Assembly: GCF_019599405.1 (NCBI RefSeq)
Contig: NZ_RKLQ01000004.1
Location: 155,029 to 219,028, forward strand
Direction of reading: 5' to 3'
Source: Haloarcula salinisoli
GTDB taxonomy: Archaea; Halobacteriota; Halobacteria; Halobacteriales; Haloarculaceae
DNA length: 64,000 nucleotides
Shown: positions 9,178 to 16,634 of the stretch, piece after piece
Layout: every line of letters begins with the position of its first letter
Numbering within the stretch: the stretch's first letter is position 1
The notes under the pieces: model-generated
Seen by the model: only the letters and a program-made list of their open reading frames with translations
Databases searched by the model: none
Told to the model about the DNA's origin: nothing
Position numbers and translations under genes: made by a program

Positions 9178-10389
9178 ATGTCACCAGAAGAGCGGCAACC
9201 ACGTGGGGACCCCTCCCGTGGACAGACCTCTCGAATCGGGTCTGTTCGGCCACTCTCTATACTTCTCGCCGCGATTGGTACGCTCACTCAGGTTCCCGTC
9301 GCATCTGCCCACGGTACAACCGGAAGCGGTGGACTCTCGCAAGGACACGGTGTAATTATTGCTTTCGTTGGTGCCGTTATTCTCGGTGGATTCATCCTTC
9401 TCAAACGAACAGATCGTATCACGGCGACAACCGCTCTGTACGGCGTGTTCGCCGGTATCGCTATCACTGCGCTTGGAGCCGTGCTCTTCGAAGGGCTCTC
9501 TCCGGATCCGACGTATACCGCGAGCTCGATGCCGTTCCCCCGAACGTGGTATCAGCCACTGGCCCTGCTGAGTGGCTTGGGAATCATGGTCGCGAGCTTC
9601 GTCGTTGGGTGGCTCCGCTGGCCATCCCGGCCACGGTACACGTTCCTCGGCATCCTCATGGGATTGTGGATCTCGTACCCCTACCTCCTTCCAGGACTGG
9701 CAAGCGATACGCATCCACTTGGGTACGCCATCGTCCTCGGCACGCCAATCCTGGTCGGTTATGTCGTCTGGAAGGACGCAGGGAGTGTCATTCGCGCAGT
9801 CATGCGTGATCCGGTTGCGCGTCGCTTCGGCATCGGTGTTGGTGTCGTGTTAGCGCTCTTTTTCGTCTCGATAACGGGGTACCTCTCGTTTTTCCCCGAA
9901 GAAGGCTTCCCCGAGGAAGTGACGGTCGTCGTTCTGCCCGCAATCTATCAGTTGGTGTCGTGGCCGACACTCGAAATCGCGATCCCCCATCTTCCGTTCA
10001 TACATATCCCGTTCTTCCTGGCCGTGTCACCTGGCCAGGTCATCGTCGTCGGGATGCTGAGCGCTCTCATCGGGTTGAACGCTGCCCTCATCGCCCGTCA
10101 CTGGCGCGTCGAAGAACGAGCTGGTATGACCGAAGGAACCGCCGGGAGTGCTGCAATCGTCGGGACGTGTACTTGTGGCTGCTGTGGACCACTCGTCGCA
10201 AAGATCGCGGTGCTTGCTGCCGGGCCATCGATTGCCGCCCCCCTCTACTGGGTATTCGTCGATTCGGCCTCGCCGCTCAGTGCAGTATTCATCGTTGGGA
10301 GCTTCGTCCTCTTCACTGGGAGTCTGATCTACTCGGTTCAAACAGCCCGACAACCCGATCAATCGGCCGCCATCATCCCCGCCGACTGA
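9178..10389 (+). CDS. Polytopic membrane protein with CTCGCCGP motif (module copy A)
   Basis: This 403-residue protein begins with a signal-like helix ending VASAHG (about residue 45), so processing would leave an N-terminal His or a His-rich outer segment. About nine further helices follow. Residues 331-338 read CTCGCCGP at the start of a helix, with a vicinal Cys pair and following GP, which recalls the metal-binding CC pairs of MerT/MerF-type transporters. No family name can be given. The paralogue at 50833-52035 keeps CTCGCCGPLVAKIA and the whole C-terminal half. A metal-trafficking or redox role in the halocyanin module is inference. Confidence 0.78.
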   Translation: MSPEERQPRGDPSRGQTSRIGSVRPLSILLAAIGTLTQVPVASAHGTTGSGGLSQGHGVIIAFVGAVILGGFILLKRTDRITATTALYGVFAGIAITALGAVLFEGLSPDPTYTASSMPFPRTWYQPLALLSGLGIMVASFVVGWLRWPSRPRYTFLGILMGLWISYPYLLPGLASDTHPLGYAIVLGTPILVGYVVWKDAGSVIRAVMRDPVARRFGIGVGVVLALFFVSITGYLSFFPEEGFPEEVTVVVLPAIYQLVSWPTLEIAIPHLPFIHIPFFLAVSPGQVIVVGMLSALIGLNAALIARHWRVEERAGMTEGTAGSAAIVGTCTCGCCGPLVAKIAVLAAGPSIAAPLYWVFVDSASPLSAVFIVGSFVLFTGSLIYSVQTARQPDQSAAIIPAD

Positions 10390-10429
10390 GGTAAGGTATC
10401 TACCGTAACACGGTACTCGGGATGGACGA

Positions 10430-10624
10430 ATGAGTCAAGAGATGAAGAGGAAACGCCGACAGTACGTGTTTTTGTGACTAGCAGCGGTACTGATCGTTGT
10501 CGGCACACTCGGAACCGGCTTCCTCCAGTCGACGCCGTTCGACCAAGTCCTCTCTGGAGGCATCATCGTCCCGGGCTTTGCGATCGGGTACGTGGGTCTC
10601 GGTGCCTTCGAATTTCCCGAATGA
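10430..10624 (+). pseudogene. Small membrane protein gene with in-frame TGA
   Basis: The frame starts at ATG 10430 (MSQEMKRKRRQYVF) and meets TGA at 10475-10477. It then continues in the same frame through a hydrophobic helix (AAVLIVVGTLGTGFL) and ends GAFEFPE at 10624. A single TGG-to-TGA change would explain the stop. It gives a 64-codon haloarchaeal-looking one- or two-helix protein when read through. It lies between module copy A and the convergent P-type ATPase. Selenocysteine is not expected in haloarchaea, so a nonsense mutation is the simplest reading. Confidence 0.6.
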
Positions 10625-10686
10625 AACGATAGGTGCCGTCTTCACCGGTTGCAGCGGGTATCTGCCGCTTCGCAAGGATGAAACCG

Positions 10687-13215
10687 CTACTCGTGAAGCA
10701 GGTCTCGAAACGAATTCGCCGCCAGGAGACCGCCGGTCGCCACGACCGCACCCATCGCGAACACCGGATTCAGCAACCCCGTCGCTGCGAGGGACATCGT
10801 AACTCCATTGTAGAGCAGCGCTAGCCCATTATTCTGTTTGACACGCCGACGAGCTGCAGCTGCGAGGTGGAACGTCGTCTCCACCGCCGCGAGGTCGTCA
10901 CCGACGATAGAAATATCCGCGGCATCGGACGCGAGTGCCGTTCCACCACCGAGCGAGATCCCCAAATCTGCGGTCGCAAGGGCCGGAGCATCGTTCGTCC
11001 CATCACCGACCATTGTAACCTGTCCCCGGGACTGTAACCGCCGGATCGTCGCGGTCTTGCCTGCGGGTGGGACCCCCGCGAACACGTGATCGACGGCAGG
11101 ATGGCTGTCGAGAAAATCAGTGGCAGCCTCATCATCACCGGTCAGAACGACGATCTCGATAGCACGGTCACTCAGTTGCGTGAGTGTCTCATCCCAGCTT
11201 GGGCGTGGTTCATCGCCCACGACGATGACACCCTCTGCATGACCGTCCCGACCGACGACGACCGGAAGGTGACCGGCCGTTCGTGCCTCTGCGGCACGCG
11301 TCTCGATCTGCTCGCTAACCGACCACCCCAGTTCCGCGAAGAGATGGAGATTCCCGACGAGAACGTGTGTATCCGCGACGACGCCTTCGACGCCGGTCGC
11401 GTGGCTCGTGAATTCAGTGATGTCCTCTGCGTGCTCGTGATCACTTCCATCGGCAACACCACCATCGGCTCTCGACCGGTCGCCGTCCTGATTCCCTTGT
11501 GCGAACGCATTCACGATCGCGTCGGCCGCCGGGTGGGATGCTCGCTGTTCGAGGGCCGCGACGATTTCAAGGAGATCCGACGGTGCATCCACCTCGAGGA
11601 CATCCATCTGGCCGGTCGTGAGAGTCCCCGTTTTGTCGAAGACGACGACGTCGACGTTCCGAAGGCGCTCGAAGACGGTCTCGTCGAAGATGACGATGCC
11701 GCGCTCTACCGCTTGTTCGATACTGGTTGCCACCGAGAGCGGGGTTGCCAGGCCAAGTGCCCACGGACATCCAACCAAGAGAACCACCAGCGCGGTCAGG
11801 ACGGCGACGGGGATGCCAGTCCCCACCAGAAGCGACCCCAATCCAGCGAGTACCGCCCCACCGACGACGACCGGGATAATGACTGACGCGAGCCGATCTG
11901 CCTGCCGCTGGACGCCGTGATCCCCGCTCTGAAGATCCCAAACCGAAGTGATGAGGCGATCGATACTACTGGTTGTCTCATCGCTCACTGTGAGGACGGC
12001 AGCACCATTTGTGACGACCGCCCCGCCGACGACCTCGTCTCCCGCTTGCTTCGATACCGGAAGCGACTCGCCCGTCACGATCGCTTCATCGACCGTACAC
12101 TCACCCTCAGCGAGAACTCCATCGACCGGGATTCGTTCACCCTCGCGGACGAGGACACGCTCCCCGGGTACCAGATCGTGTACGTCGACCGTCGTCGTCC
12201 CATCGGCGCCATACCGCCTGGCCTCGGTGACGTGAGAGATAGTGAGATTCGTCAGGCGATCCATCGCCCGCTGCTTGCTCAGTGATTCGTAGAAGATAGC
12301 GGCCACCACACTCGCGGCAACCACAATCGTGAGGTCGTAGAACACATCGAGCCGCCCGAGGAGGAAGGCAATCGTGCTATACACGTAGGCACCCACGATG
12401 GTTAGTGCGACGAGCAGGTCGGTGTTCGGCTGTCGCATCTTCAGACTGACATACGCACCCTGTAACAACGGCAGGCCGGTGAAAAACAGAACTACCCCTG
12501 TCAAAACGAGAAAGAGCGGCAGGATCAACAGGCTATCTCCACCACCGAGTCCGGACGCACTCGCGTACATATCGAGCGTCCCGTCACCAAAGAACGACGA
12601 GAGCTGCGCCGGATAGAGGAGGACCGCATATGGGAGGAGCATGAACGTCCCGAAAATGACGCCAGCAGCGTAACGGAACCCTAGCACCTCATCAATGCCT
12701 CGTTCAGTAGGTTCGTCAGATCGCCGTGACTGTCCGATTACAGTCGGTGCGTCATCATTCCCTCCAGCACGAAGGGTTGCCGAATAGCCGAGCGTACTCA
12801 GAGCATCACAGAGAGTCTCCTTCGAGACGCGATCAGGGTCGTATGTGATACGGATCGTCTCGGTAACGTAACTCGCCGCGGCGTCAGTGACACCCTCACA
12901 GCTCTTGGCGACTGATTCGAGAAATGCTTCACACGTCGCACAGTGCATCCCATCGACTTGGAAGAAAACACGTGACTCGGTCGTCGATTCAGTGGAGCCT
13001 CCAGCGCGCTGAATTTTTTCAACGCTGGGAGTGTGCCTAACTCCGGGTGTTGTGTCCATCCGTCGAGATTCCGGTTCCTCATTACAAAGGACACGATAGA
13101 CGCTCTGACACCCTGTACAACAAAAGAGAAGATCGTCAGCACCGACGACTCGGTGGTCGGGTACGGTTCCATCACAGAGCGCGCACGTGGGAGGTGATAA
13201 ATGAGATGGAGACAT
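10687..13215 (-). CDS. Heavy-metal P1B-type ATPase with CPW motif
   Basis: The 842-residue protein starts with a Cys-rich metal-binding segment (CALCDG...CCTGC), as in FixI/CcoI-type pumps. One HMA domain follows (GMHCATC, about residue 95), then the P-type core. The core has GECTVDEAIVTGES, DKTGTLT (phosphorylated Asp), the HP locus and GDGTNDAP. The transmembrane metal motif is GCPWALG, not the usual CPC or CPH. The last helix has AMGAVVATGG where copper pumps usually have MxxSS. A copper or related soft-metal exporter is likely, with altered specificity or damage possible. It is flanked by the Ni regulator gene upstream and the broken small gene downstream. Confidence 0.87.
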   Translation of the reverse strand: MSPSHLSPPTCALCDGTVPDHRVVGADDLLFCCTGCQSVYRVLCNEEPESRRMDTTPGVRHTPSVEKIQRAGGSTESTTESRVFFQVDGMHCATCEAFLESVAKSCEGVTDAAASYVTETIRITYDPDRVSKETLCDALSTLGYSATLRAGGNDDAPTVIGQSRRSDEPTERGIDEVLGFRYAAGVIFGTFMLLPYAVLLYPAQLSSFFGDGTLDMYASASGLGGGDSLLILPLFLVLTGVVLFFTGLPLLQGAYVSLKMRQPNTDLLVALTIVGAYVYSTIAFLLGRLDVFYDLTIVVAASVVAAIFYESLSKQRAMDRLTNLTISHVTEARRYGADGTTTVDVHDLVPGERVLVREGERIPVDGVLAEGECTVDEAIVTGESLPVSKQAGDEVVGGAVVTNGAAVLTVSDETTSSIDRLITSVWDLQSGDHGVQRQADRLASVIIPVVVGGAVLAGLGSLLVGTGIPVAVLTALVVLLVGCPWALGLATPLSVATSIEQAVERGIVIFDETVFERLRNVDVVVFDKTGTLTTGQMDVLEVDAPSDLLEIVAALEQRASHPAADAIVNAFAQGNQDGDRSRADGGVADGSDHEHAEDITEFTSHATGVEGVVADTHVLVGNLHLFAELGWSVSEQIETRAAEARTAGHLPVVVGRDGHAEGVIVVGDEPRPSWDETLTQLSDRAIEIVVLTGDDEAATDFLDSHPAVDHVFAGVPPAGKTATIRRLQSRGQVTMVGDGTNDAPALATADLGISLGGGTALASDAADISIVGDDLAAVETTFHLAAAARRRVKQNNGLALLYNGVTMSLAATGLLNPVFAMGAVVATGGLLAANSFRDLLHE

Positions 13216-13339
13216 AACTGCTCACCACCGGCGTAGAGAGGTACAGCCTCGGCCGGGGAACGCAGGTGCCAATCTAAGTCGAACGGCCATTACTGGTGGT
13301 ACAGATGCGTCGGTATTAATGCTGTCCGGAGAACGCGAC

Positions 13340-13750
13340 TTAGTCCTTTGACATCGCGGAGAGCTCCGGTTGGAGGAACATGACATTCACGCGTCCGACG
13401 GCATCGAAATCTCGGAGTCGGTACACCAACTCCCGGATTCGTGCTGCAGAGCCCTGACAGAAGAGCGTCTCAAGACACCACTCCCCGTGGTGCATATGTT
13501 GTGTGGTACTGATAACCTCCTCAAACTCGTGCTGAACCGTATGGAGTTCACCGATGACGAGTGTGTGCTCGTAATCGAACGCCAGCGCTGCGACGACAGG
13601 GCCGTCCAACTCTTCCAGTTCCGTGTGACGCTCGATGTATTCCTGAATCGCCTCACGGACGGCACGGGAGCGTGATTCCAATCCTTCGTCTTGCCACGTC
13701 GTATCGAACGACTCGAGAACCTCTTGGGGAATGTTCAAACTCGTTCTCAT
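13340..13750 (-). CDS. NikR-like nickel-responsive regulator
   Basis: At 136 residues the protein has an N-terminal ribbon-helix-helix (MRTSLNIPQEVLESFD...SRAVREAIQEYIE). The C-terminal ACT-like domain carries the metal ligands of NikR: His in GELHT and His, His and Cys in HMHHGEWC. NikR represses uptake genes, or regulates exporters, when bound to Ni(II). The gene is divergent from the permease at 13853 with about 100 bp between, the standard layout for local control. I see no convincing long NikR palindrome in the gap, although CCCGAATCGGG (13807-13817) is a short one. Confidence 0.87.
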   Translation of the reverse strand: MRTSLNIPQEVLESFDTTWQDEGLESRSRAVREAIQEYIERHTELEELDGPVVAALAFDYEHTLVIGELHTVQHEFEEVISTTQHMHHGEWCLETLFCQGSAARIRELVYRLRDFDAVGRVNVMFLQPELSAMSKD

Positions 13751-13806
13751 ACCTCAGCTATGGATGGCACTCCTCAAGAGCGTCATTATTACGAACTCCC
13801 GAATCG

Positions 13807-13828
13807 GGCCATAACAACCCGTATAAGC
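13807..13828 (+). promoter_or_regulatory. Short palindrome and TATA box before the Ni/Co permease
   Basis: The gap between nikR and the permease holds CCCGAATCGGG, a short palindrome ending at 13817, and a TATA-like GTATAAGC at 13821-13828. The TATA box ends 24 nt before the ATG at 13853, giving a leaderless transcript. A regulator on the palindrome would touch the BRE/TATA region. Assignment to NikR is inference. Confidence 0.45.
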
Positions 13829-13852
13829 AATTCTCACTCTACTATCGAGTAG

Positions 13853-14620
13853 ATGGCCAACGGAGTGTTCGCACTCGCACTCGGGGCAACTGCCCTCGGT
13901 CTCACGCACGGTCTCTCCCCGGGCCACGGATGGGCAATTGCGGCGAGCTACGCGCTCGACAAACCAAACAAATGGGTCTCCGGAGCTGCATCAAGCCTCA
14001 TTCTTGGGATTGGACATCTCATCAGTAGTATCGCGATGGTGGTCGTCTACTTCTGGGCGCTCTCGTATTTCGGCCTCACCCAGATTCCCTGGATGAACTA
14101 CGTCGCCGGGACGCTACTCATCGTCCTCGGAATCTGGCAATACGTCAGTGGGCACGAACACACCGCGTCAAATCAGGAAGACGATCATAGTGACCACCAC
14201 GATCACGCCCACGACGACGGTCATGCCCACGTCGACGACGATACCCAAGGATGGATCGCTCGGGCTCGGCGGATAGTTCCGTTCGTGAGCCAGTCCGGCC
14301 ATTCCCACTCTCACGACAATCTCGAGGAGACGTCGGATCGTGGGCTGTACGGGATGGCAGCCCTCGCGTTCGCCCTCGGATTCACCCACAACGAGGAGTT
14401 CGATATTATTGCGATCTGCACCGGCTCGACCTATTGTCTCGAACTGATGCTCATCTACTCGCTGGCCGTCATTACGTCGCTCGTCGGTGTGACGCTGGTA
14501 CTCGTAGCTGGCTACCAGCGCTACGAGGACCGGCTTGAAGACTACGCCGAGTACCTGCCAGCGTTCACGGCGACAATCCTCATCGTAATGGGTATTGGAT
14601 TCATTCTGGGCATCTTCTAA
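13853..14620 (+). CDS. Nickel/cobalt permease of the NicO/RcnA type
   Basis: The 255-residue membrane protein has a first-helix motif HGLSPGHG, characteristic of NicO/RcnA/UreH-like permeases. Its central hydrophilic loop is very rich in His and Asp (DDHSDHHDHAHDDGHAH). A second conserved helix motif, GFTHNEEFD, follows. About six membrane helices are visible. The His loop binds Ni or Co, and RcnA-type proteins export while other members import. Divergence from a NikR-like gene supports nickel. Direction of transport cannot be read from the sequence. Confidence 0.85.
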   Translation: MANGVFALALGATALGLTHGLSPGHGWAIAASYALDKPNKWVSGAASSLILGIGHLISSIAMVVVYFWALSYFGLTQIPWMNYVAGTLLIVLGIWQYVSGHEHTASNQEDDHSDHHDHAHDDGHAHVDDDTQGWIARARRIVPFVSQSGHSHSHDNLEETSDRGLYGMAALAFALGFTHNEEFDIIAICTGSTYCLELMLIYSLAVITSLVGVTLVLVAGYQRYEDRLEDYAEYLPAFTATILIVMGIGFILGIF

Positions 14621-14701
14621 GGTTTAAAATGGGCATTCCGATTCCAGAAACGTTGTCCACCCGAAAGATTCCATCCGATGTGAGCAGTGATAGAGCAATC
14701 C

Positions 14702-15265
14702 TCAGTCGGCAGGTTGAGCGTCAGTAGGCGGAGTCGCACTTGGGAGCTCGGGGATGGAAAAGTCGATGCGCCGAAGCAGCTGTGCGTTGATTGCGACGAT
14801 CACCGTACTCAGCGACATCAGGAGCGCTCCCACGGCGGGAGACAGCAGAATCCCGATTGGTGCCAACACGCCTGCTGCAAGCGGAATCGCGAAGACGTTG
14901 TAGCCGGCCGCCCAGACGATGTTCTCCTGCATCTTCCGGTAGCTCGCCTTGCTGAGTTTCACGAGCCGAACGACATCCATGGGGTTGTTCTGGACGAGGA
15001 TGACGTCCGTCCCGTCTTCGAGGTCAGCGTCCATCTTCTGATAGCGGTTCGCCCAGAGCATACAGGGAAGCTCGGCGTCGCCGTCGGTCAGGGTGAAATA
15101 GAGGGCGGTACTGTTCTGATGGAGATCCGTGACCTCGCCGATACACCGGACGCCGTTGAGGGCAGGCGTGTCCTGGACGACCGATGCAATTCGGTCGTTC
15201 AGCTCTTGGACTGAAAGAACATTCCCGGACAGGACATCATCTACCTCCCGTTCGGCATCAGCCAT
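14702..15265 (-). CDS. Chimera: XseA OB-fold N-terminus fused to CopB-type ATPase C-terminus
   Basis: Residues about 15-88 match the N-terminal OB fold of exonuclease VII large subunit ([48 protein letters not shown]). From [13 protein letters not shown] onward the protein is the end of a P1B-3 (CopB-like) copper ATPase. That part contains the segment after the hinge ([22 protein letters not shown]) and the last two membrane helices with MSLSTV. The nuclease and pump cores are both missing. The join falls in DGTDVILV, a text both parents could share, so recombination at a short homology is likely. It is open for 187 codons, but a useful product is doubtful. Confidence 0.8.
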   Translation of the reverse strand: MADAEREVDDVLSGNVLSVQELNDRIASVVQDTPALNGVRCIGEVTDLHQNSTALYFTLTDGDAELPCMLWANRYQKMDADLEDGTDVILVQNNPMDVVRLVKLSKASYRKMQENIVWAAGYNVFAIPLAAGVLAPIGILLSPAVGALLMSLSTVIVAINAQLLRRIDFSIPELPSATPPTDAQPAD

Positions 15266-15350
15266 CGCACTAACTTAAGACGGGGAGAGCAGATTCAAAA
15301 ATGTACCCCCCAGTGCCAGTGAACCCCGCCAACTGTTCTGTGTCCTTGAA

Positions 15351-15911
15351 TTACTCCAGTAACCCGAGATCAGTGAGCCGATTTTCGATCACTGTAAGCG
15401 CTTGTTCAGCATCGTCAAGCTGTTTCCCGCCCGTGATGACGAGCTTGCCACTCCCGAAGAGGAGTGCGACGACGTCCGGGTCGTCAAGCCGGTAGACGAG
15501 CCCCGGGAACTGCTCTGGTTCGTATTCGATGTGTTCGAGACCTAGGCCGATCGCAATCGCATTCAAATTGAGTGTGTGGTCGAGGTCCCCACTTGAGACA
15601 ATATTCTGGATTTCAATATCTGGGGAGGTAGCGACATCGACACCCAATTCACGGAGCTCGTCGAAGACATATTCCAACGCGGTCGTCACATCGTCGACGC
15701 TTTTTGGACCCGTACAGACGACTTTCCCCGAGCGGAAAATGAGCGCTGCGGCTTTGGGATCATGCATCCGATACACGAGTCCAGGGAAGTTATCGGGATC
15801 GTAGTCGGTGGCTCCTAAATCCTCAGAAAGCGTTTCCAGATCGAGTTCTTGACCGATATCGGACGATGCGACCACATTCTCGACTTGAATTGATTCGGCT
15901 GTGACACTCAT
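15351..15911 (-). CDS. tbp: TATA-binding protein (TBP)
   Basis: The 186-residue protein contains two direct repeats of the TBP saddle. The first half has IQVENVVASSDI...NFPGLVYRMHDPKAAALIFRSGKVVCTG. The second has IQNIVSSGDL...QFPGLVYRLDDPDVVALLFGSGKLVITG. Phenylalanines for TATA intercalation lie in the FPGLVYR and IFRSGK/LFGSGK strands. TBP recruits TFB and RNA polymerase. Haloarchaea often carry several tbp and tfb genes on plasmids, and two tfb genes occur in this window, so specialised TBP-TFB pairing is possible. Its own promoter appears to lie at 15933-15948. Confidence 0.95.
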   Translation of the reverse strand: MSVTAESIQVENVVASSDIGQELDLETLSEDLGATDYDPDNFPGLVYRMHDPKAAALIFRSGKVVCTGPKSVDDVTTALEYVFDELRELGVDVATSPDIEIQNIVSSGDLDHTLNLNAIAIGLGLEHIEYEPEQFPGLVYRLDDPDVVALLFGSGKLVITGGKQLDDAEQALTVIENRLTDLGLLE

Positions 15912-15932
15912 AGGAGTACCTTCCAGTCACAA

Positions 15933-15948
15933 CCCCCTTAAAACGGGG
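15933..15948 (-). promoter_or_regulatory. Core promoter of tbp
   Basis: Read on the minus strand, CCCCGTTTTAAGGGGG lies about 25-35 nt before the tbp start at 15911. It contains a TATA-like TTTTAA flanked by short C and G runs that could pair or serve as BRE. The spacing fits a leaderless transcript. Confidence 0.5.
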
Positions 15949-15982
15949 AGTGACTTTGAGCGTTGGTGTGGTACCTTCCGAA

Positions 15983-16150
15983 TTAGAGGTCGCGGGGCTG
16001 GACCGTCTTCCGGTCGTTGGCCTCAGCACGTTTTGCGGCGTCGTCGAGCAGTTCGGCGACCTCTTCGTCGAGGGCGTCGTAGAAATCTGCCGAGACGTTC
16101 TGGTCCGAGAGTGCGTCCTTCACGGCCGCTTTGACGATTAGGTCAGACAT
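15983..16150 (-). CDS. Short histone-fold protein (DUF1931-like)
   Basis: A 55-residue protein starting at ATG 16150 (MSDLIVKAAVKDAL) and ending KTVQPRDL. The helix-strand pattern with the final KTVQPRDL loop matches the short single histone-fold family annotated DUF1931 in haloarchaea. The protein may bind DNA as a dimer. A TATA box (ATATAAA on the plus strand, 16177-16183) lies 27-33 nt upstream. It is just upstream of tbp on the same strand, so the two genes may be partly co-transcribed. Confidence 0.75.
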   Translation of the reverse strand: MSDLIVKAAVKDALSDQNVSADFYDALDEEVAELLDDAAKRAEANDRKTVQPRDL

Positions 16151-16176
16151 TCCATCGCGAACTTCTCTTGTCCACC

Positions 16177-16183
16177 ATATAAA
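16177..16183 (-). promoter_or_regulatory. TATA box of the histone-fold gene
   Basis: TTTATAT on the minus strand is placed 27 nt from the start at 16150, which predicts a leaderless mRNA. Confidence 0.55.
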
Positions 16184-16284
16184 TGTTCGAAGTTCCCACG
16201 CGGGATTCTTGCCCAGTCATGCTGTATCCGCCTCTGAGTACCAGAGAGAACATATGCCACCCCTCAAAAAGTGGGAACAGACGG

Positions 16285-16581
16285 ATGCACGATCTAACTG
16301 GGTTCCAGCGGGACATCTTGTACGTGATCGCCGGGCTCGAGGAACCACATGGGCTCGCAGTCAAGGACGAACTCGACGACTATTACGAACAAGAAATCAA
16401 TCATGGGCGGCTCTATCCAAACCTCGACGATCTCGTTGACAAAGGCCTCCTGAAGAAAGGTGAACTCGACAAACGGACGAACGTCTACACGGTCACGCAA
16501 CGCGGAGTGCGGGAGATCGAGGCACGACGTGAGTGGGAAAGCCAGTATGTAGAAGACGTGAACGCACCCACCCAGTCGTAG
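16285..16581 (+). CDS. PadR-family transcriptional regulator
   Basis: With the start at ATG 16285 the protein is 98 residues and opens MHDLTGFQRDILYVIAGLEE, the usual haloarchaeal PadR start. The longer frame from 16183 adds an unlikely leader. A winged helix follows, with HGRLYPNLDDLVDKGLLKKG as the recognition region and the wing in RTNVYTVTQRG. PadR proteins repress nearby or dispersed genes, often for stress or transport. It is followed 53 nt downstream by the Doc-like gene on the same strand. Confidence 0.87.
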   Translation: MHDLTGFQRDILYVIAGLEEPHGLAVKDELDDYYEQEINHGRLYPNLDDLVDKGLLKKGELDKRTNVYTVTQRGVREIEARREWESQYVEDVNAPTQS

Positions 16582-16634
16582 AATCAACATACAAGCGGGA
16601 CTGCTTTATCCACTTCCCACGAATACACATTGAG

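Noticed and set aside
10475..10477. TGA read as selenocysteine or a recoded codon
   Set aside because: No SECIS-like structure was noted, haloarchaea are not known to use selenocysteine, and a TGG-to-TGA mutation is simpler.
11086..11886. 266-codon plus-strand frame
   Set aside because: It lies entirely inside the P-type ATPase at 10687-13215, whose motifs are unmistakable, and is its antisense shadow.
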